Source: Siderastrea radians
Taxonomy: Eukaryota; Cnidaria; Anthozoa; Scleractinia; Rhizangiidae
Direction: 5' to 3'
Assembly: GCA_964017195.1 (NCBI GenBank)
Contig: OZ024892.1
Span: 14,850,071-14,914,070, forward strand
DNA length: 64,000 bases
Part shown: in pieces, positions 23,421-33,852 of the stretch
How the letters are laid out: every line of letters starts with the position of its first letter
Numbering within the stretch: the stretch's first letter is position 1
Notes under the pieces: generated by a model
What the model was told of the DNA's origin: nothing
The model's database searches: none
What the model saw: only the letters and a program-made list of their open reading frames with translations
Program-made: the position numbers and the translations under genes

Positions 23421-23844
23421 CCACAGGCAGCCCAAATTGGTAGTATGTGTACTGGAAGATTTCATTGACAATCTAAATATAATAAACGAACAAGTTGAAA
23501 TGAAAACACAAATAAAGAAATGTCGAAACGTGTAAATAAAACATTGCTTACGTTTTATTTGTTTGTTGCTTGATGTGTCTTGACTGTCCTCGGAGCTATT
23601 TACACAAGTTTTAAATCGCTGCTTAGTATCGTATGTTCTGTCATTTATATAGCGAAGCAAGGCTGGCAGGTGAGAAACGAAGAGACTTTTCAGTGGTGCT
23701 CGGCAAAAGCACTCAAAATACTCCCACCTCCACAAAATCCGAACCAATACAGTCCCGCTTGCATCATCTCCCTAAAGTTTTCTCTTCGGAGTCAAAAGTT
23801 CAATACAATAAGTGGGCAGAAATCTCGCCGTTTTCGCCACAAAA

Positions 23845-24551
23845 GCGGCCTTTTGTCTTTAGTCTTAAGATCCACGTATTTCCAATACAGCGGGTCGATT
23901 TACGAACAAAACGACGGAGCAGCCATGGGGAGCCCTGTCTCCCCGGTTATTGCTAACCTTTACATGGAAGAGTTTGAGGAACGGGCGATAGCAGCAGCGA
24001 CCTATAAACCTAAGATCTGGAAGCGATATGTAGATGACACTTTTACAGTCTTAGGTAAAGACTATGTAGACGGCTTTTTACAACATCTAAACAGTCAACA
24101 GCCTACTATTCGTTTTACCATGGAAATCGAGAAAGATAACACTATCCCCTTTCCCGACACGTCAGTTTTAAGGGATTCAAGCGGTCTTCTCACCACCACT
24201 GTTTACAGAAAGCCCACCCACACTGACCAATACCTAGCCTATGACTCACAACATCCTCAGTCAGTGAAACGTGGTATCTATACGACCGAGCCAAACACCT
24301 CACATCAAAACCATCAGCTATCTCTGAAGAAAAGAAACATTTATCATCGGTACTTGTTTCGAACGCATAATCCTTCTTCATTTGTACGAAAGCTCACAAA
24401 GACAACAAGACCAACAGCCAACAAAGAACCCACGCAGGAATTTAAATCTACTGCGGTTCTACCCTACATAAAAGGTGTATCAGAGGTTCTTCGCCGTTAC
24501 CTACAACAAAAAGGCGTACGCAACCGTCTTCAAATCAGACACAACTCTTAG
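23845..24551 (+). pseudogene. PLE-1 reverse transcriptase, C-terminal part
   Basis: The open frame extends upstream to 23580, but the RT-like sequence starts around LLSLVLRSTYFQYSGS. Conserved motifs seen are the B-box region NDGAAMGSPVSPVIANLY and the catalytic YVDDTF (RT motif C). They are followed by IEKDNTIPFPDTSV and VYRKPTHTDQYLAY, which are typical of PLE reverse transcriptases after the active site. The palm motif A and fingers are absent because of 5' truncation. The frame then shifts near 24520, and the endonuclease continues in another frame. Confidence 0.85.
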
Positions 24552-24840
24552 GTCTCACTTAATGGGACCGAAAGACGCCCTTGAACCAACTAAACAAGAC
24601 GGTGTTGTCTATCAGATTCCATGTGAGTGCGGCAAAGTATACATCGGGGAAACAGGGAGAGCGATGCAAGACAGGATAAAAGAACACGACAGAGATCTAC
24701 GGCTTGCTCATACGCAAAACCTCCGCAGTTTCGGAGCACGCTAACGAAACGGGGCATCTTCCTATTTGGAAAGAAGTTAAGTTTATTGATCGTGACCCTC
24801 ATTAGTACACACGTAGGGTCAAAGAGGCTATCCATATAAG
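24540..24840 (+). pseudogene. PLE-1 GIY-YIG endonuclease domain
   Basis: The sequence DGVVYQIPCECGKVYIGETG followed by RAMQDRIKEHDRD is the PLE-type GIY-YIG core (VYQIPC...VYIGETGR...R..EH), including the CxC cysteines. After a frame break near 24735 it continues as SEHANETGHLPIWKEV, the H-containing C-terminal half. A stop follows in FIDRDPH*. This domain normally nicks target DNA for priming. Confidence 0.85.
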
Positions 24841-25046
24841 ACTTCATCGTAATAACATCAATAGATATTGGAATCGAAATTCCTGAAGCTTGGATACCTA
24901 CGATGAGAAAGCACAACAGCCGATCAACCACAAAATGGACCTGTGAGGGAACAACATCTAACAGTCGGAACAATAATGAGGATCGAAATGCACCAATAGC
25001 AGCGAACCAACATGCTACAATTAGCGACACGTAAACAATCGACCTC

Positions 25047-25091
25047 ATCGCCTGATGAAGACTAGCAGTATTGCAGTCGAAACGTAGCGAT
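25047..25091 (+). ncRNA. hammerhead-ribozyme-like motif in PLE-1
   Basis: Core CTGATGA (25052-25058) and GAAA (25079-25082) flank a stem II of GACT/AGTC with an 11-base loop. Stem I is ATCGC (25047-25051) paired with GCGAT (25087-25091). The segment between, GAAACGTA, gives the palindromic ACGT and a GTA cleavage triplet. With no loop on stem III, the motif could only fold fully as a dimer, as known for Penelope-associated hammerheads. One extra unpaired A (25059) lies between CTGATGA and stem II. Activity is untested. Confidence 0.6.
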
Positions 25092-25135
25092 CAACAACTC
25101 GAAGCGATTCCATTGTGAGACAAACGAATAAACGT

Positions 25136-25408
25136 TCATCTTGCCTCTCTTACACTACGATGAACAATAAACACATCTTTAATGACATAGTCTATAATGC
25201 TTGCTTCGCCGGGGGGCGATACATGGGGTGGGGTGGGGGGTCGGGCGAAATTCTGAGATGAAAAGGTGGAATGAATGAAATTGATGAGGAATTCTCCTGC
25301 TTTATTTACGAAATTTGAACATCTATTATACGTTAACACAGTTCCAAAGTAACACTAAAACTCCTTGACAACCTTTTTATCGACAAAATAAGTATAAATA
25401 ACAGCGCT
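25136..25408. other. non-coding spacer
   Basis: Contains a G-rich stretch (about 25208-25245) and no recognisable feature. Confidence 0.35.
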
Positions 25409-26326
25409 TCAACAGTAACAGATTTTTAATACGTGAGATGCTGTAGTCTTTCTTATACAAACCATTGAAATATTCGTGTCTCCTTCCTTTTTCTCTTCCT
25501 TTTCGACGTTCTCTTCTTCCCACTTTTCATCGCTCTCTTCCTGCTCCTCTTCGTCGTCTTCTTCTTCCTGTTCACTGGTGTCTTCCGTGTGATAATTTTC
25601 AGGATGCACGATGCAGTACACCCTGTCCCTAACGTCCGGCGCAAGATTAGTGAGTATTCTGATTCTTGCAGCATTGCTAAAATAGAGATAAGCAATGTAT
25701 AAGCAATGTATGGTGCATCCCATCTAAACAGCAGCTTTACCACATCTTCCACATTTACGCAGGCTTTAGGGATTGTCAGGGAAGGGGGTAAAGAAGACAA
25801 TGGGGAAACTCTATGGCAAGAGGATTTGCAACGCATATGTGATATACGCATCAGACGTTGCTGTCAAACTGTTAGCGTTTTCAGTCCTTTGATTTCCAAC
25901 GATTTTCTTTATTTTTTATTTTTTTTTTTGATACACTGTTTCCTTGTAGGCCCTTGAATACCCGTTCAAAGGTCTTCTTCTTTTCTTTGAGGGTTTCTAT
26001 TTCCCGTAAAAACCTGTAACCGCTTGGCTTAAACACCAGCCATGTGCTCCACATTGAAAACGTGATGGAATTTCTCGCCATTTCTTCACAGTAATGCCAT
26101 TCGCCTGAAAGTGCGTGGAGTCATGATCTTTCATTTTTTTTTTAAGACCACTCAGTTTCTCAAAGGCCTCTTGTTGTTTTGTTATAATGTAGTTTAGTCT
26201 TTGTCCATCACTAGGCTTTAACTGGTACTCTGGTTTTAACAGCTCTCCTAATCTCTCCCAACGATGTTCCCTTCTTGGGTGAAAACGTCTTGGTTTAATT
26301 CTTTCGCTCAGACAAAATAGAAACAA
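25409..26326 (-). pseudogene. uncharacterised protein-coding remnant, acidic C-terminus
   Basis: Minus-strand frames carry protein-like composition. 26326-25997 encodes RWERLGELLKPEYQL... through ITVKKWREIPSRFQCGAHGW. 25723-25409 encodes NAARIRILTNLAPDVRDRVY and VHPENYHTEDT followed by a long Glu/Asp tract. The two parts are in different frames and separated by a T-rich stretch (25915-25930 on the + strand), so either introns or decay intervene. I do not recognise the family. Calling it a pseudogene is a judgement from the broken frames. Confidence 0.35.
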
Positions 26327-26628
26327 AGCAGCTATGAATATGACCGAACTGAGACATCAGGGGTTGTTCAAGCGAACTGGAAAAGAAGTACGCTGAAAGG
26401 GAGCACCAAAGGTCTATGGAGGGCGAAGCAAGTGAGATCAGAACACCATCTTTAACGAGTGAGAAGTGACTTTTTTATTTTTGCCATTGAAATCATCTTT
26501 CCTTTTCATTCACGCACGCTTTTCATTTAACTAATTTATTCTTGTTTTTCACGTTGCCATGTTCCTACTAATAGCGTAGCTCCACCACTCTCCATATAAA
26601 CCAAGTGCAATCCACAATTCCTTGATTC

Positions 26629-26662
26629 GCTCTGACGAAGGGCTAACGCTCGAAACGTCAGC
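26629..26662 (+). ncRNA. hammerhead-ribozyme-like motif, second PLE
   Basis: Core CTGACGA (26632-26638) and GAAA (26652-26655) enclose stem II GGGC/GCTC (with one G-U pair) and loop TAAC. Stem I is GCT (26629-26631) with AGC (26660-26662). The linking sequence GAAACGTC supplies the palindromic ACGT and the classical GTC cleavage triplet. The layout, including an extra A at 26639, is the same as the motif at 25047. This one sits at the head of a PLE terminal-repeat fragment. Confidence 0.6.
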
Positions 26663-26692
26663 TTACAATCTCTTTAAGGTGACCAGTTTGCC

Positions 26693-26738
26693 TTATCATC
26701 TCAGTTGACAAATCCATAATTTTGTTTTTCACATCCGT

Positions 26739-26771
<33 letters not shown>

Positions 26772-26789
26772 ACCCCCTTGTTTGTTTCT
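26693..26789 (+). repeat. PLE terminal-repeat fragment, forward orientation
   Basis: This stretch (from TTATCATCTCAGTTGAC to CCCCCTTGTTTGTTTC) is the inverse complement of 27573-27669 with about 90% match. Because it follows the hammerhead-like motif directly, I interpret it as the pseudo-LTR of a Penelope-like element. Confidence 0.65.
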
Positions 26790-27572
26790 GATAATTAACC
26801 GGTAACGATGAGAACGCGTCCTCCAACATTTGGTTTAAATGAACGTCTTTTACGTATTAGTGGCATGGCGTACATACGTCATATCTGTGCTGCTGGAGAT
26901 AATCGAAGATCATATCTTGCACCGTCGCGGCGTTCAAGTGGAGCTGATATCCAGCGGTGCCATAAAAACACATGCCATCTCAAGGGGTCAAAGACCAATT
27001 CATATCTCTCGGAATTTAGTCTGTCCAGTAAAGTACGCCGGTCACTTGATTCCGTGATACAAGTTTAAGCTTTAAAAAATAAAGAGAGAGAGAGGCAGTG
27101 ATTTTTTTGAACAGCTATCCTAGTAAATGTCTCGGGGGGGGGGGGGTGCGCTCTCCACTACCGCCTTACACCTATTGTCCGTTTCTTTCTCTGCAGGTAC
27201 CCGTTCTTATGTGAGCGGATTGCTGCATTCCTATGGTTATTTTCGTGAGCAGTCGTGTAGATTCGGTGTTGTTCGTCAGCGTGTTGTTCGCTGTGTTTTC
27301 GTGCGCTGGGAATTCAAACAGAGGGTAGACTCGATCAAGGCTGCTGTGACTCGTATTGGTTCAACGGATAACAAGAATTACATAGCCAAGCAAAGGAGTA
27401 TGCCCGAAATTTCCAAACCACAGGATGTGACATCGTGTCAGTCAGTGATTAAAGAAATCGACAAATAGGAAGGGAGTTGTGAAATATTAATCCGGGAAAA
27501 CCTGTCTCTGAAGGCGGACTGAAGGCGGAGCCGAAAAACTCAGAAAACTTGCCTCAGAACAGTAAGCAATTT
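26790..27572. other. sequence between inverted PLE terminal repeats
   Basis: Short ORFs (26808-27068, 27127-27468) lack recognisable domains. A poly-G run lies at about 27134-27146. The part after 27480 has no ORF. It may be captured host sequence. Confidence 0.35.
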
Positions 27573-27669
27573 GAAACAAACAAGGGGGTTAGTTTCTAAA
27601 GAAACTATGGTGCTGTGTCGGTGGGGACGTGAAACACAAAATTTTGGATTTATTAACTGAGTTGATAAA
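27573..27669 (-). repeat. PLE terminal-repeat fragment, inverted orientation
   Basis: Inverse copy of 26693-26789, starting GAAACAAACAAGGGGGTT. The hammerhead part is not included in this copy. Confidence 0.65.
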
Positions 27670-27689
27670 TTTTATATTTACCAACTGCG

Positions 27690-28049
27690 TTGATAAATAT
27701 AATCACTGACTGCTCTACATGCACCTCCGCAAATGTTATCTATTGCATAACATGCACTTTATGCAGCAAGATGTATATCGGCGAAACAGGGAGGAGACTA
27801 GGCGACCGTTTCCGCAAACACCTACAAGGCGTTGAAAGAAATGACAAGGACGCATCCAAACCAGTCGCCCGACATTTTAATCTATCTAATCATTCTAGTC
27901 AACACATGACGATCTGTGGTCTTTCCCTACACGGAAAGCCGTTGAAATCTAGAACAAAACTTCAGTTTTCAAATCAAGTAAAAATCAACGAGGATAAAAT
28001 CGAACGTCGTTTCGGTGTCGTCATGACGCCATTTTCAAGTTCAAAATGA
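27690..28049 (+). pseudogene. GIY-YIG endonuclease fragment of a second Penelope-like element
   Basis: The frame shows ANVIYCITCTLCSKMYIGET then GRRLGDRFRKHL, the CxxC plus GIY-YIG core of a PLE endonuclease, and SKPVARHFNLSNHSSQHM, its His/Asn-containing second half. The C-terminus departs from the usual ending after LQFSNQV and stops after SSSK, so the end is rearranged. No reverse transcriptase precedes it. It belongs to a different PLE lineage from PLE-1, judging by its internal sequence. Confidence 0.8.
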
Positions 28050-28112
28050 TTCGGATAAACTGTCAGAAGATCAACACAAAGGATTAATGCAGTGTCAAGT
28101 AAATAGCTTGAC

Positions 28113-28275
28113 TCAAACTGAGTACGACTGAACATTGAGCGATGGTGTCAATTCTCTAATTAGCAACATTTCGTACACTAAACAATCGAACTTTTTACGA
28201 CACTTCTTTAGGACCAAAAGGTGTTTGTCAAGGTCTTTCGGGAAAAGTTGCTTCAAGTTACTCATCTCATCTATC
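28113..28275 (-). pseudogene. 3' end of another PLE ORF, fused to helicase remnant
   Basis: The minus-strand frame KDLDKHLLVLKKCRKKFDCL then VYEMLLIRELTPSLNVQS is the usual C-terminal end of PLE endonuclease ORFs (FDCLVYEMLxIRELxPSLNxQSDS). On the minus strand it follows immediately after the RecQ-like remnant, so a junction between two unrelated coding sequences lies near 28270. Confidence 0.7.
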
Positions 28276-29562
28276 GGGGCGAACATGAGACGCATAGTAT
28301 AGGTTTGCCATGTCTGGGTTGTATTCTACAATGACTGGATCAGAGAGCCCAGGGAATCTATTGTGCCAATCTCTGTGGTTCCTTTGGCAGTTCCTGTGAG
28401 GGCCAGAACTGGTGTTGAGGGCAATAAATTGGACAGAAACCCAATCTTTCCATAAGCTGGCCTGAATTAGCACCTTAGCACAGAAAACCAATCATAAGTT
28501 TCTTTCTAAGGCATGCACTTCTCCGATCCCAGTATCAGTCACCTGAGGGAGAGATGTTAGATTGTTTTAACCCACTATCATCCCAAGAGGCCGCACTCCT
28601 TTTGTTAAGCCTTGATTCTTGGCGAGGACCAAAAGGATCGCGGCTTCTAAACAAATTCAGTAGAAGTGATGATTTCAGCAGGTGTTTCAGCCAATGCACC
28701 TAGGGCAGTCTATAAAAAATACAGATCCCTTATGTAGCGCCAAATTATGAGTTTTGTTTTAGTCTGGGCTATCATACTGATATTGCACCGATAACCACTG
28801 GATAGGAAAGTCTATTTGCCATCAAAGTGAAACACAAAATCAAACATTTTTAGTAGGATTTTAGGTAATAGCAATGTAGACACTAGCAGGAAACCAATAA
28901 GTGGTTAAGCAATTGCTCATCAAAGGGCTGTCTTATACAATAACACACGTCACGTTTGACTGTTTATCGAAGACATCGAATACAAAATAGTCACCAACAA
29001 TGTAACTCAATGATGACTTTAATTGTGAAGAGTTAAGCTTAATACATGAAATAAAAATCATACAATTGCAGAACCAAATAAGCTCTTCATCTACTGCTCT
29101 CACTCTTCTGTGAAATTCCTTCCCTTTGAGCAGCTTTGCTGCGGTTTTGTTGACTACGAAAACCTCTGGATGACCAAATAGCAATCTGCACTTGTTGACA
29201 TCTTTCGGGATCGTAGCTTACTATGCTACATCCCCCACAATACTTTATAAAAAAAATTCACACACTCCTTTAAGTTCTGCAACTGATCCTGGATCAGTCC
29301 ATCTAACGGTAACACAACGATGACTATCGAGTCTCCCTGTTCACCACCACTTTGCATAAAATCGAACATCCCAGGCAACACTTGATAGTAGAGTGATTTG
29401 TCAAATCCGTTGGCAATACAGTCAGTACATCGTTTTGTTATCCAGGCATATTGCCCCAATCGCATCGTACTGTTCCTTTGTCAATTCGCGGTCAGGATTT
29501 CCTAATTTTTTTAACGCATAATCTATACCATCCTGGAATACAGACTCCAAACTCGCTGCCAT
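28276..29562 (-). pseudogene. RecQ-like DNA helicase pseudogene
   Basis: Translation on the minus strand starts at an ATG at 29562 (MAASLESVFQDGIDYALKKL). It continues, after a frame shift, with a ruined Walker A region (IANGFDKSLYYQVLPGMFDF where LPTGxGKS is expected) and IVIVVLPLDGLIQDQLQNLK, the motif Ia region. Next, 29184-29085 has GHPEVFVVNKTAAKLLKGKE and HRRVRAVDEE (degenerate DEAH). About 28500-28900 is unrelated or too decayed. 28430-28276 resumes with PVLALTGTAK and DPVIVEYNPDMANLYYASHV, typical of RecQ motif III and beyond. Several frame breaks and the loss of the Walker lysine make it non-functional. Confidence 0.75.
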
Positions 29563-29699
29563 TTTCTCGAGACACTAACGCCTGCGCGGTTGAATCTCGA
29601 TAACACAAATCATGTTACCGGAATCGCTTTATCCCAGAGTCTTTCGTTCCCGTTCCGCTGGATAAGGGTAACAAGGGCTCTGGAAACGAGATTGTTGAT

Positions 29700-30300
29700 G
29701 AACCACGGTTATAAGAAGCACAGTCACTTGTTGATGAAGATGAATGAGTCATTGGTGAATGACAATTATAAAGAAACACAGTCACTTGCTGATAAAGATG
29801 AATGAGCCATTGATGAATCACGATTATAAGAAGCAGACACTTGTTCATGAGGATGAATGAGCCACTAATGAATTACGATTATAAAGAAGCACAGTCACAT
29901 ATTGTTGAAGATGTATGAGCCATTGATGGATCACGATTATAAGAAGCACAGTCACTTGTTGATGAAGATGTATAAGTCATTGATGAATTACGATTATAAA
30001 AAATCACAGTCACTTGTTGATGAAGATGAATAAGCCACTGATGACTCACGATTATAAACAAGCACAATTACTTGTCGATGGTGACAATTGAGCCGTTCAC
30101 GGAATACCATTATAAAAAGCACAGTCACTTGTTGATGAAGATGAATGAGCCATTGATGAATCACGATTTTAAAGAAGCAAAGTCACTTCTTCCTGAAGAT
30201 GAATGAGCCATTGGTGAATCACGATATACAGAAGCACAATCAATTCTGGACTGATGTTGATCGAGTCGTTGACTAATTGCGATTATAAAGAAGACCAGTC
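29700..30300. repeat. degenerate minisatellite, unit about 59 bp
   Basis: About ten copies of a unit like AAGCACAGTCACTTGTTGAT followed by GAAGATGAATGAGCCATTGA and TGAATCACGATTATAA. Central copies are best conserved; decayed copies may extend to about 30550. Frames through it give repetitive peptides that are not genes. Confidence 0.85.
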
Positions 30301-31086
30301 ACATATTGATGACGTTGAATGAGCTGTTGAGCCGTTGATGAAGACAAATCAAAGTATCATTGATGAATCACTTTCACAGTCACTTTCAATCCGGATGAAT
30401 GCAACAACGACGAAACATCCACACATTCCTTTTTTTTAAACAAGATGGGTGTATCGTTGACGAAGGAAGCACGGTCTCTTCTTGCTAGTGTTCAATAGAC
30501 GATTGACGAAAAAGAATAAAGAATCACTGTCACATGTTTATCAAGATGAATGGAACATTTATTACTGATAATGGAGGACTTTAAAATGATGACGTTTCGA
30601 TGGTGGACGAATGCTGTCACAAGGAATGGACAATTGACGAATTACTTTGGAGGAAGCACTTATCAAGGTGGTCGCGTGATTGTTGACGTCGCCCAGGGAA
30701 GGCCAGCTCATCAATTCAAACAAGGTTGAGAATCTCTACCATTAATTCAGCCCGCAGACGTAGTGTATCTTTATATGTCCAAGTTAAATTGGTAAAATGT
30801 TTTGCGCAAGTGTCGCGAACTACGCAAACCACTGCCCAAACAACCAGTTGTTTCGCTCGAGTTGGAATGGGCGTGATCAGGCATAGGGATCTTGAACAGT
30901 TTGATCTCGCTCCAGTTTGAAGGTTTGAAGTTTCACTCGTGTTACCTGGAACCGTCCTTGGCGACCCAGGGGCAGCTAGTCGGGACGAAGGGATTTTCAT
31001 GGGCGAAAGTTTACAACAAGAACGGGAGAGCCCCTGGGCAGGTAATCTTGCCGATCCAGTTCCAGAAGCGTTTCAATTCCCTTCTT

Positions 31087-31122
31087 CTGATTGGCCAGAA
31101 AAATACTTTTCTGGCCAATCAG
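31087..31122. repeat. perfect 16-bp palindrome with 4-base loop
   Basis: CTGATTGGCCAGAAAA (31087-31102) and TTTTCTGGCCAATCAG (31107-31122) are exact inverse complements around ATAC. Each arm contains a CCAAT box in opposite orientation. Confidence 0.85.
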
Positions 31123-31683
31123 CGAAGAGGACCAGCCGGGCGACTCTGATGTCTTCTTAAACGAAGTGGATTTCCTCATGGATCGCCATAGTTGTGTGGC
31201 CCGTTCAACTGGAAGGTTTTCGAGGAGAGTTTCAGAAAAAAAAGCAGCGAGGTCGAGGAAATCACTCTAACATGGCCGCAAGAAGCCAAACACTCACCGA
31301 GAATTTTTCACGGCGGACTTACCGAAGGTGTCGTAAATTTTAAGAGCTAACGACTTCCCCTTTCTCCAGTGTTGCAAACGATAAGGCGTATAGCTACTAT
31401 AGCTAGTCGAGTAAACAATGTTACTAATTATTTCTCCTTGTTCGTTGAACGTCGTCTGAAACTTTCCACGGGAATCTCCGATGCACGGGGCCACACAACT
31501 ATGTCGATCGAGCGTGGGAACCACAGGTAACCAAAGCGTAATGCATGTATGAGAGTTTGTATGGAGCTGGATTTCGATCAAAGTAATCGGCGGTATTCCG
31601 CCGAAAATACATTACACTGGAAATAAAGTTTGAAAACCCTTACTTCGCTGTGTTTTTACCGCTTTTCAGAGCTACTGGAGGCC

Positions 31684-31840
31684 GTTTTGAGGAAGAGGAA
31701 AATAAGAATTAAAAAAGATAAAAATAAATAAAATTAAAAATTAAATAAGAACTGTAGAGGAGGAGGGAAATAAAAAATCGTGGAGAAGGAGGAGGGAAAT
31801 AAAAACTGTGGAGGAGGAGGAGGAGGAGGGAAATAAAATT
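31684..31840. repeat. purine-rich tract with short tandem units
   Basis: Mostly A and G on the + strand. Three imperfect copies of TGTGGAGGAGGAGGGAAATAA occur at about 31752-31840. Confidence 0.7.
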
Positions 31841-32214
31841 TTCACTTAAAATCTGTGTGTAGTTGGTTTCTTGGGCCACCATTAAAATGCACAATTACTA
31901 ATCAGTGAACCGAAAATAGTTTTTTATTATTAAATAACAATACTTGTCTGCAGTAACAATGAAAGCGGAAAGAAATGAAAGCCTGCACAAGAACGTCACG
32001 GTTCAGTGATTTTCAATCACAAATGAGATGCGAGTTGGAAACCAGTCAAACCGGTTATACGCTAATGAGAATCCACCTCATATTATTCATGAGATGAAGA
32101 CAATAGCCTAACGTCATCGACGTTAATATATTCCACTTCACACTAATGAGATTCTACTTCAAAAAACCAGCTAATTCGGTCCCTACTATACTACTTCCTT
32201 CGATAGGCGGCGAT

Positions 32215-33400
32215 CTACCACGTCTTCAACCTTAAAGAATTCTTCGTCTTCGTCAACTTCTGAATTGCTGTTTTTGTGGCATACTTTTTGCAACAAAGGC
32301 GGCGAAGGATCTCCCTTAGTGGAGCCGAAAGGAACAATTCCAAGTTTTCGAAGATGTCTCTGGCTGCAGGGTGAAGTGTGTACTTCAGAGGTTGACCTAC
32401 CATTGGTTCAAGGACTACTTTTGCAATAATGCTTCGACTTGTCTTCCATTTGGTGAGAATGACATCCTCTCTGACAGAGGAAATACCATTTCCCTCGCTG
32501 CTATACAGAGAACATCGAATGCGGACGGGTAATTCGCTATTCATTTTGAAACTGGTTATCTCAGTTCCATCTTTTCCCGACTCAATGGCTTCCACTCTGC
32601 CAATGTGACCACTTTTAGTGCCACGTCGCAGTGCTTGGGGATGTCATATGATGGATTTAACGGCGCTTTCCCGGGAAGACATTTTGAAGCCCAATGCCTC
32701 TTTTGATGGCAGCGCGATACGTACTCCCGTGGTGAAAGGAGTTTGATCGCTTGCTTCAAGTGAATGTAGGTCAATCGCCCGTTGAGACATTTCTTATCCT
32801 CCAAATTTTGCCTTTTTCTTCGTGGAAGTCGTTAGTGAGAACTATTTCGTCATCTTTAATGTCGGTCGCATCACCTTGATCCCACCGCTCTGAAACTTTG
32901 ACTTTTTTCTGCAGAACTCTTCAAAGGCAGTTCAATTCGTTTTCTTTTTTTCCCATTCTTCCTCACAACCCATGTCTTCTTCTGTGGAGCTCCCTTCAAC
33001 ATCTGGTTGGTCAGCAAACGATAAGTCCAGCTTGTTGTAGTCTTTACAAGGTGGGCAGTCTACCACTGTGAAACCAGTTGGCCTTACAAACGTGTATGGC
33101 TTATCCCAGTGGTACGTTTTCTGGAGTAGTTCTACACATTCCGAAGGAAGGTACTTTGTAACCAGTGCTTGTCCTTCTTTTACTACTTCTTGGTGCGCTT
33201 CAACGCTTCAATTTGTTGTTTTTTGAAGACTGAGTAATCTTCAGGGTGGAAATACTGCTTTATACGTCCGCTTTCTTTGAAGGCGAAGGCTAATTTCTTT
33301 CGTTTGTTGGACGCCGTCACGTGAGCTCCAGGATGTGAAAGTCGCTCCTTTGCATTTAACAGCCAGTCCACAAGAGGTTCAAAGATTCTTGGAAATGGTC
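32215..33400 (-). pseudogene. decayed minus-strand coding region of unknown family
   Basis: Protein-like stretches run from about 33400 downwards: FPRIFEPLVDWLLNAKERLS, FHPEDYSVFKKQQIEALKR, then in other frames SECVELLQKTYHWDKPYTF with VDCPPCKDYNKLDL, an acidic segment near 32960, and finally SELPVRIRCSLYSSEGNG through LRREILRR-like sequence to 32215. At least four frame changes or stops separate them. I do not recognise the family. The upper end abuts the BEL-A left LTR, so the gene, or a copy of it, was interrupted there. Confidence 0.5.
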
Positions 33401-33413
33401 GGAAACAACCATA

Positions 33414-33815
33414 TGTTGTGACCGAAAAAGGAACTGGAAGCGGAACCAGAAGCGGAACTGAAACCTTGAGGAGCCCCGCGGCTCCCATGGTACAATGCGG
33501 CCGAGTCGGCCATGTGCGAAATGAGTCGGACATGTTTATTTTCGCAGCTAGTTTTGTATGAAAAACCAAAGGAATTCTTGAACCGTGTCACTGTTGGACA
33601 AATTACCCGGACCTGTCAACACATGTGAGTTATTGTAGAGCATTTGCAGGCATTTTTGAACCGATTTACCACCTTGCTTAAGTTCTATTTGTACGAATTC
33701 TCAGCGAATCTGCAATAAACAGCAGATACCAGTTTAAGAAGTGTGCTTGTACAGTGGAAGAGAGGATTTGTGGAGCTGTTCTTAGAATATCGATATCACC
33801 GGAGCTGGGCAAATA
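33414..33815 (+). repeat. 5' LTR of BEL-A
   Basis: Begins TGTTGTGACCGAAAAAGG, contains CCCCGCGGCTCCCATGG and ends around GGAGCTGGGCAAATA. It aligns with the 3' LTR apart from a duplication there. The exact right end is uncertain by a few tens of bases, because a partial copy at 39304 continues further. Confidence 0.8.
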
Positions 33816-33852
33816 CTTGCGATTTGAGTAAAGAGACTACATCTCATTCGAT

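Larger units (their letters stand above)
23845..25135 (+). mobile_element. Penelope-like element (PLE-1), 5'-truncated and broken
   Basis: Contains, in order, the second half of a reverse transcriptase (motifs GAAMGSPVSP and YVDDTF), a GIY-YIG endonuclease (KVYIGETGRAMQDRI) and a 3' tail with a hammerhead-ribozyme-like motif. RT followed by GIY-YIG is diagnostic of Penelope-like elements. The first half of the RT is missing; recognisable homology begins near 23845. At least two frame breaks (about 24510-24540 and 24730-24745) and one in-frame stop near 24820 mark it as dead. Confidence 0.85.
30301..32200. other. non-coding, mixed repeats
   Basis: Overlapping small ORFs around 30716-31179 on both strands have no recognised domain. 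Another minus ORF (31294-31581) also has none. A CCAAT-containing palindrome lies at 31087-31122 and a purine-rich tract at 31684-31840 (separate entries). I see no gene. Confidence 0.4.

Noticed and set aside
23580..23844. N-terminal 88 residues of the PLE-1 open frame
   Set aside because: No RT similarity before about 23845; the frame is open by chance upstream of the truncation.
29590..30067. Repetitive ORFs on both strands
   Set aside because: They are translations of the 59-bp minisatellite.
33409..33569. Minus-strand ORF start within the BEL-A LTR
   Set aside because: The first part of that ORF is LTR sequence antisense; only the part below about 33400 looks like former coding sequence.
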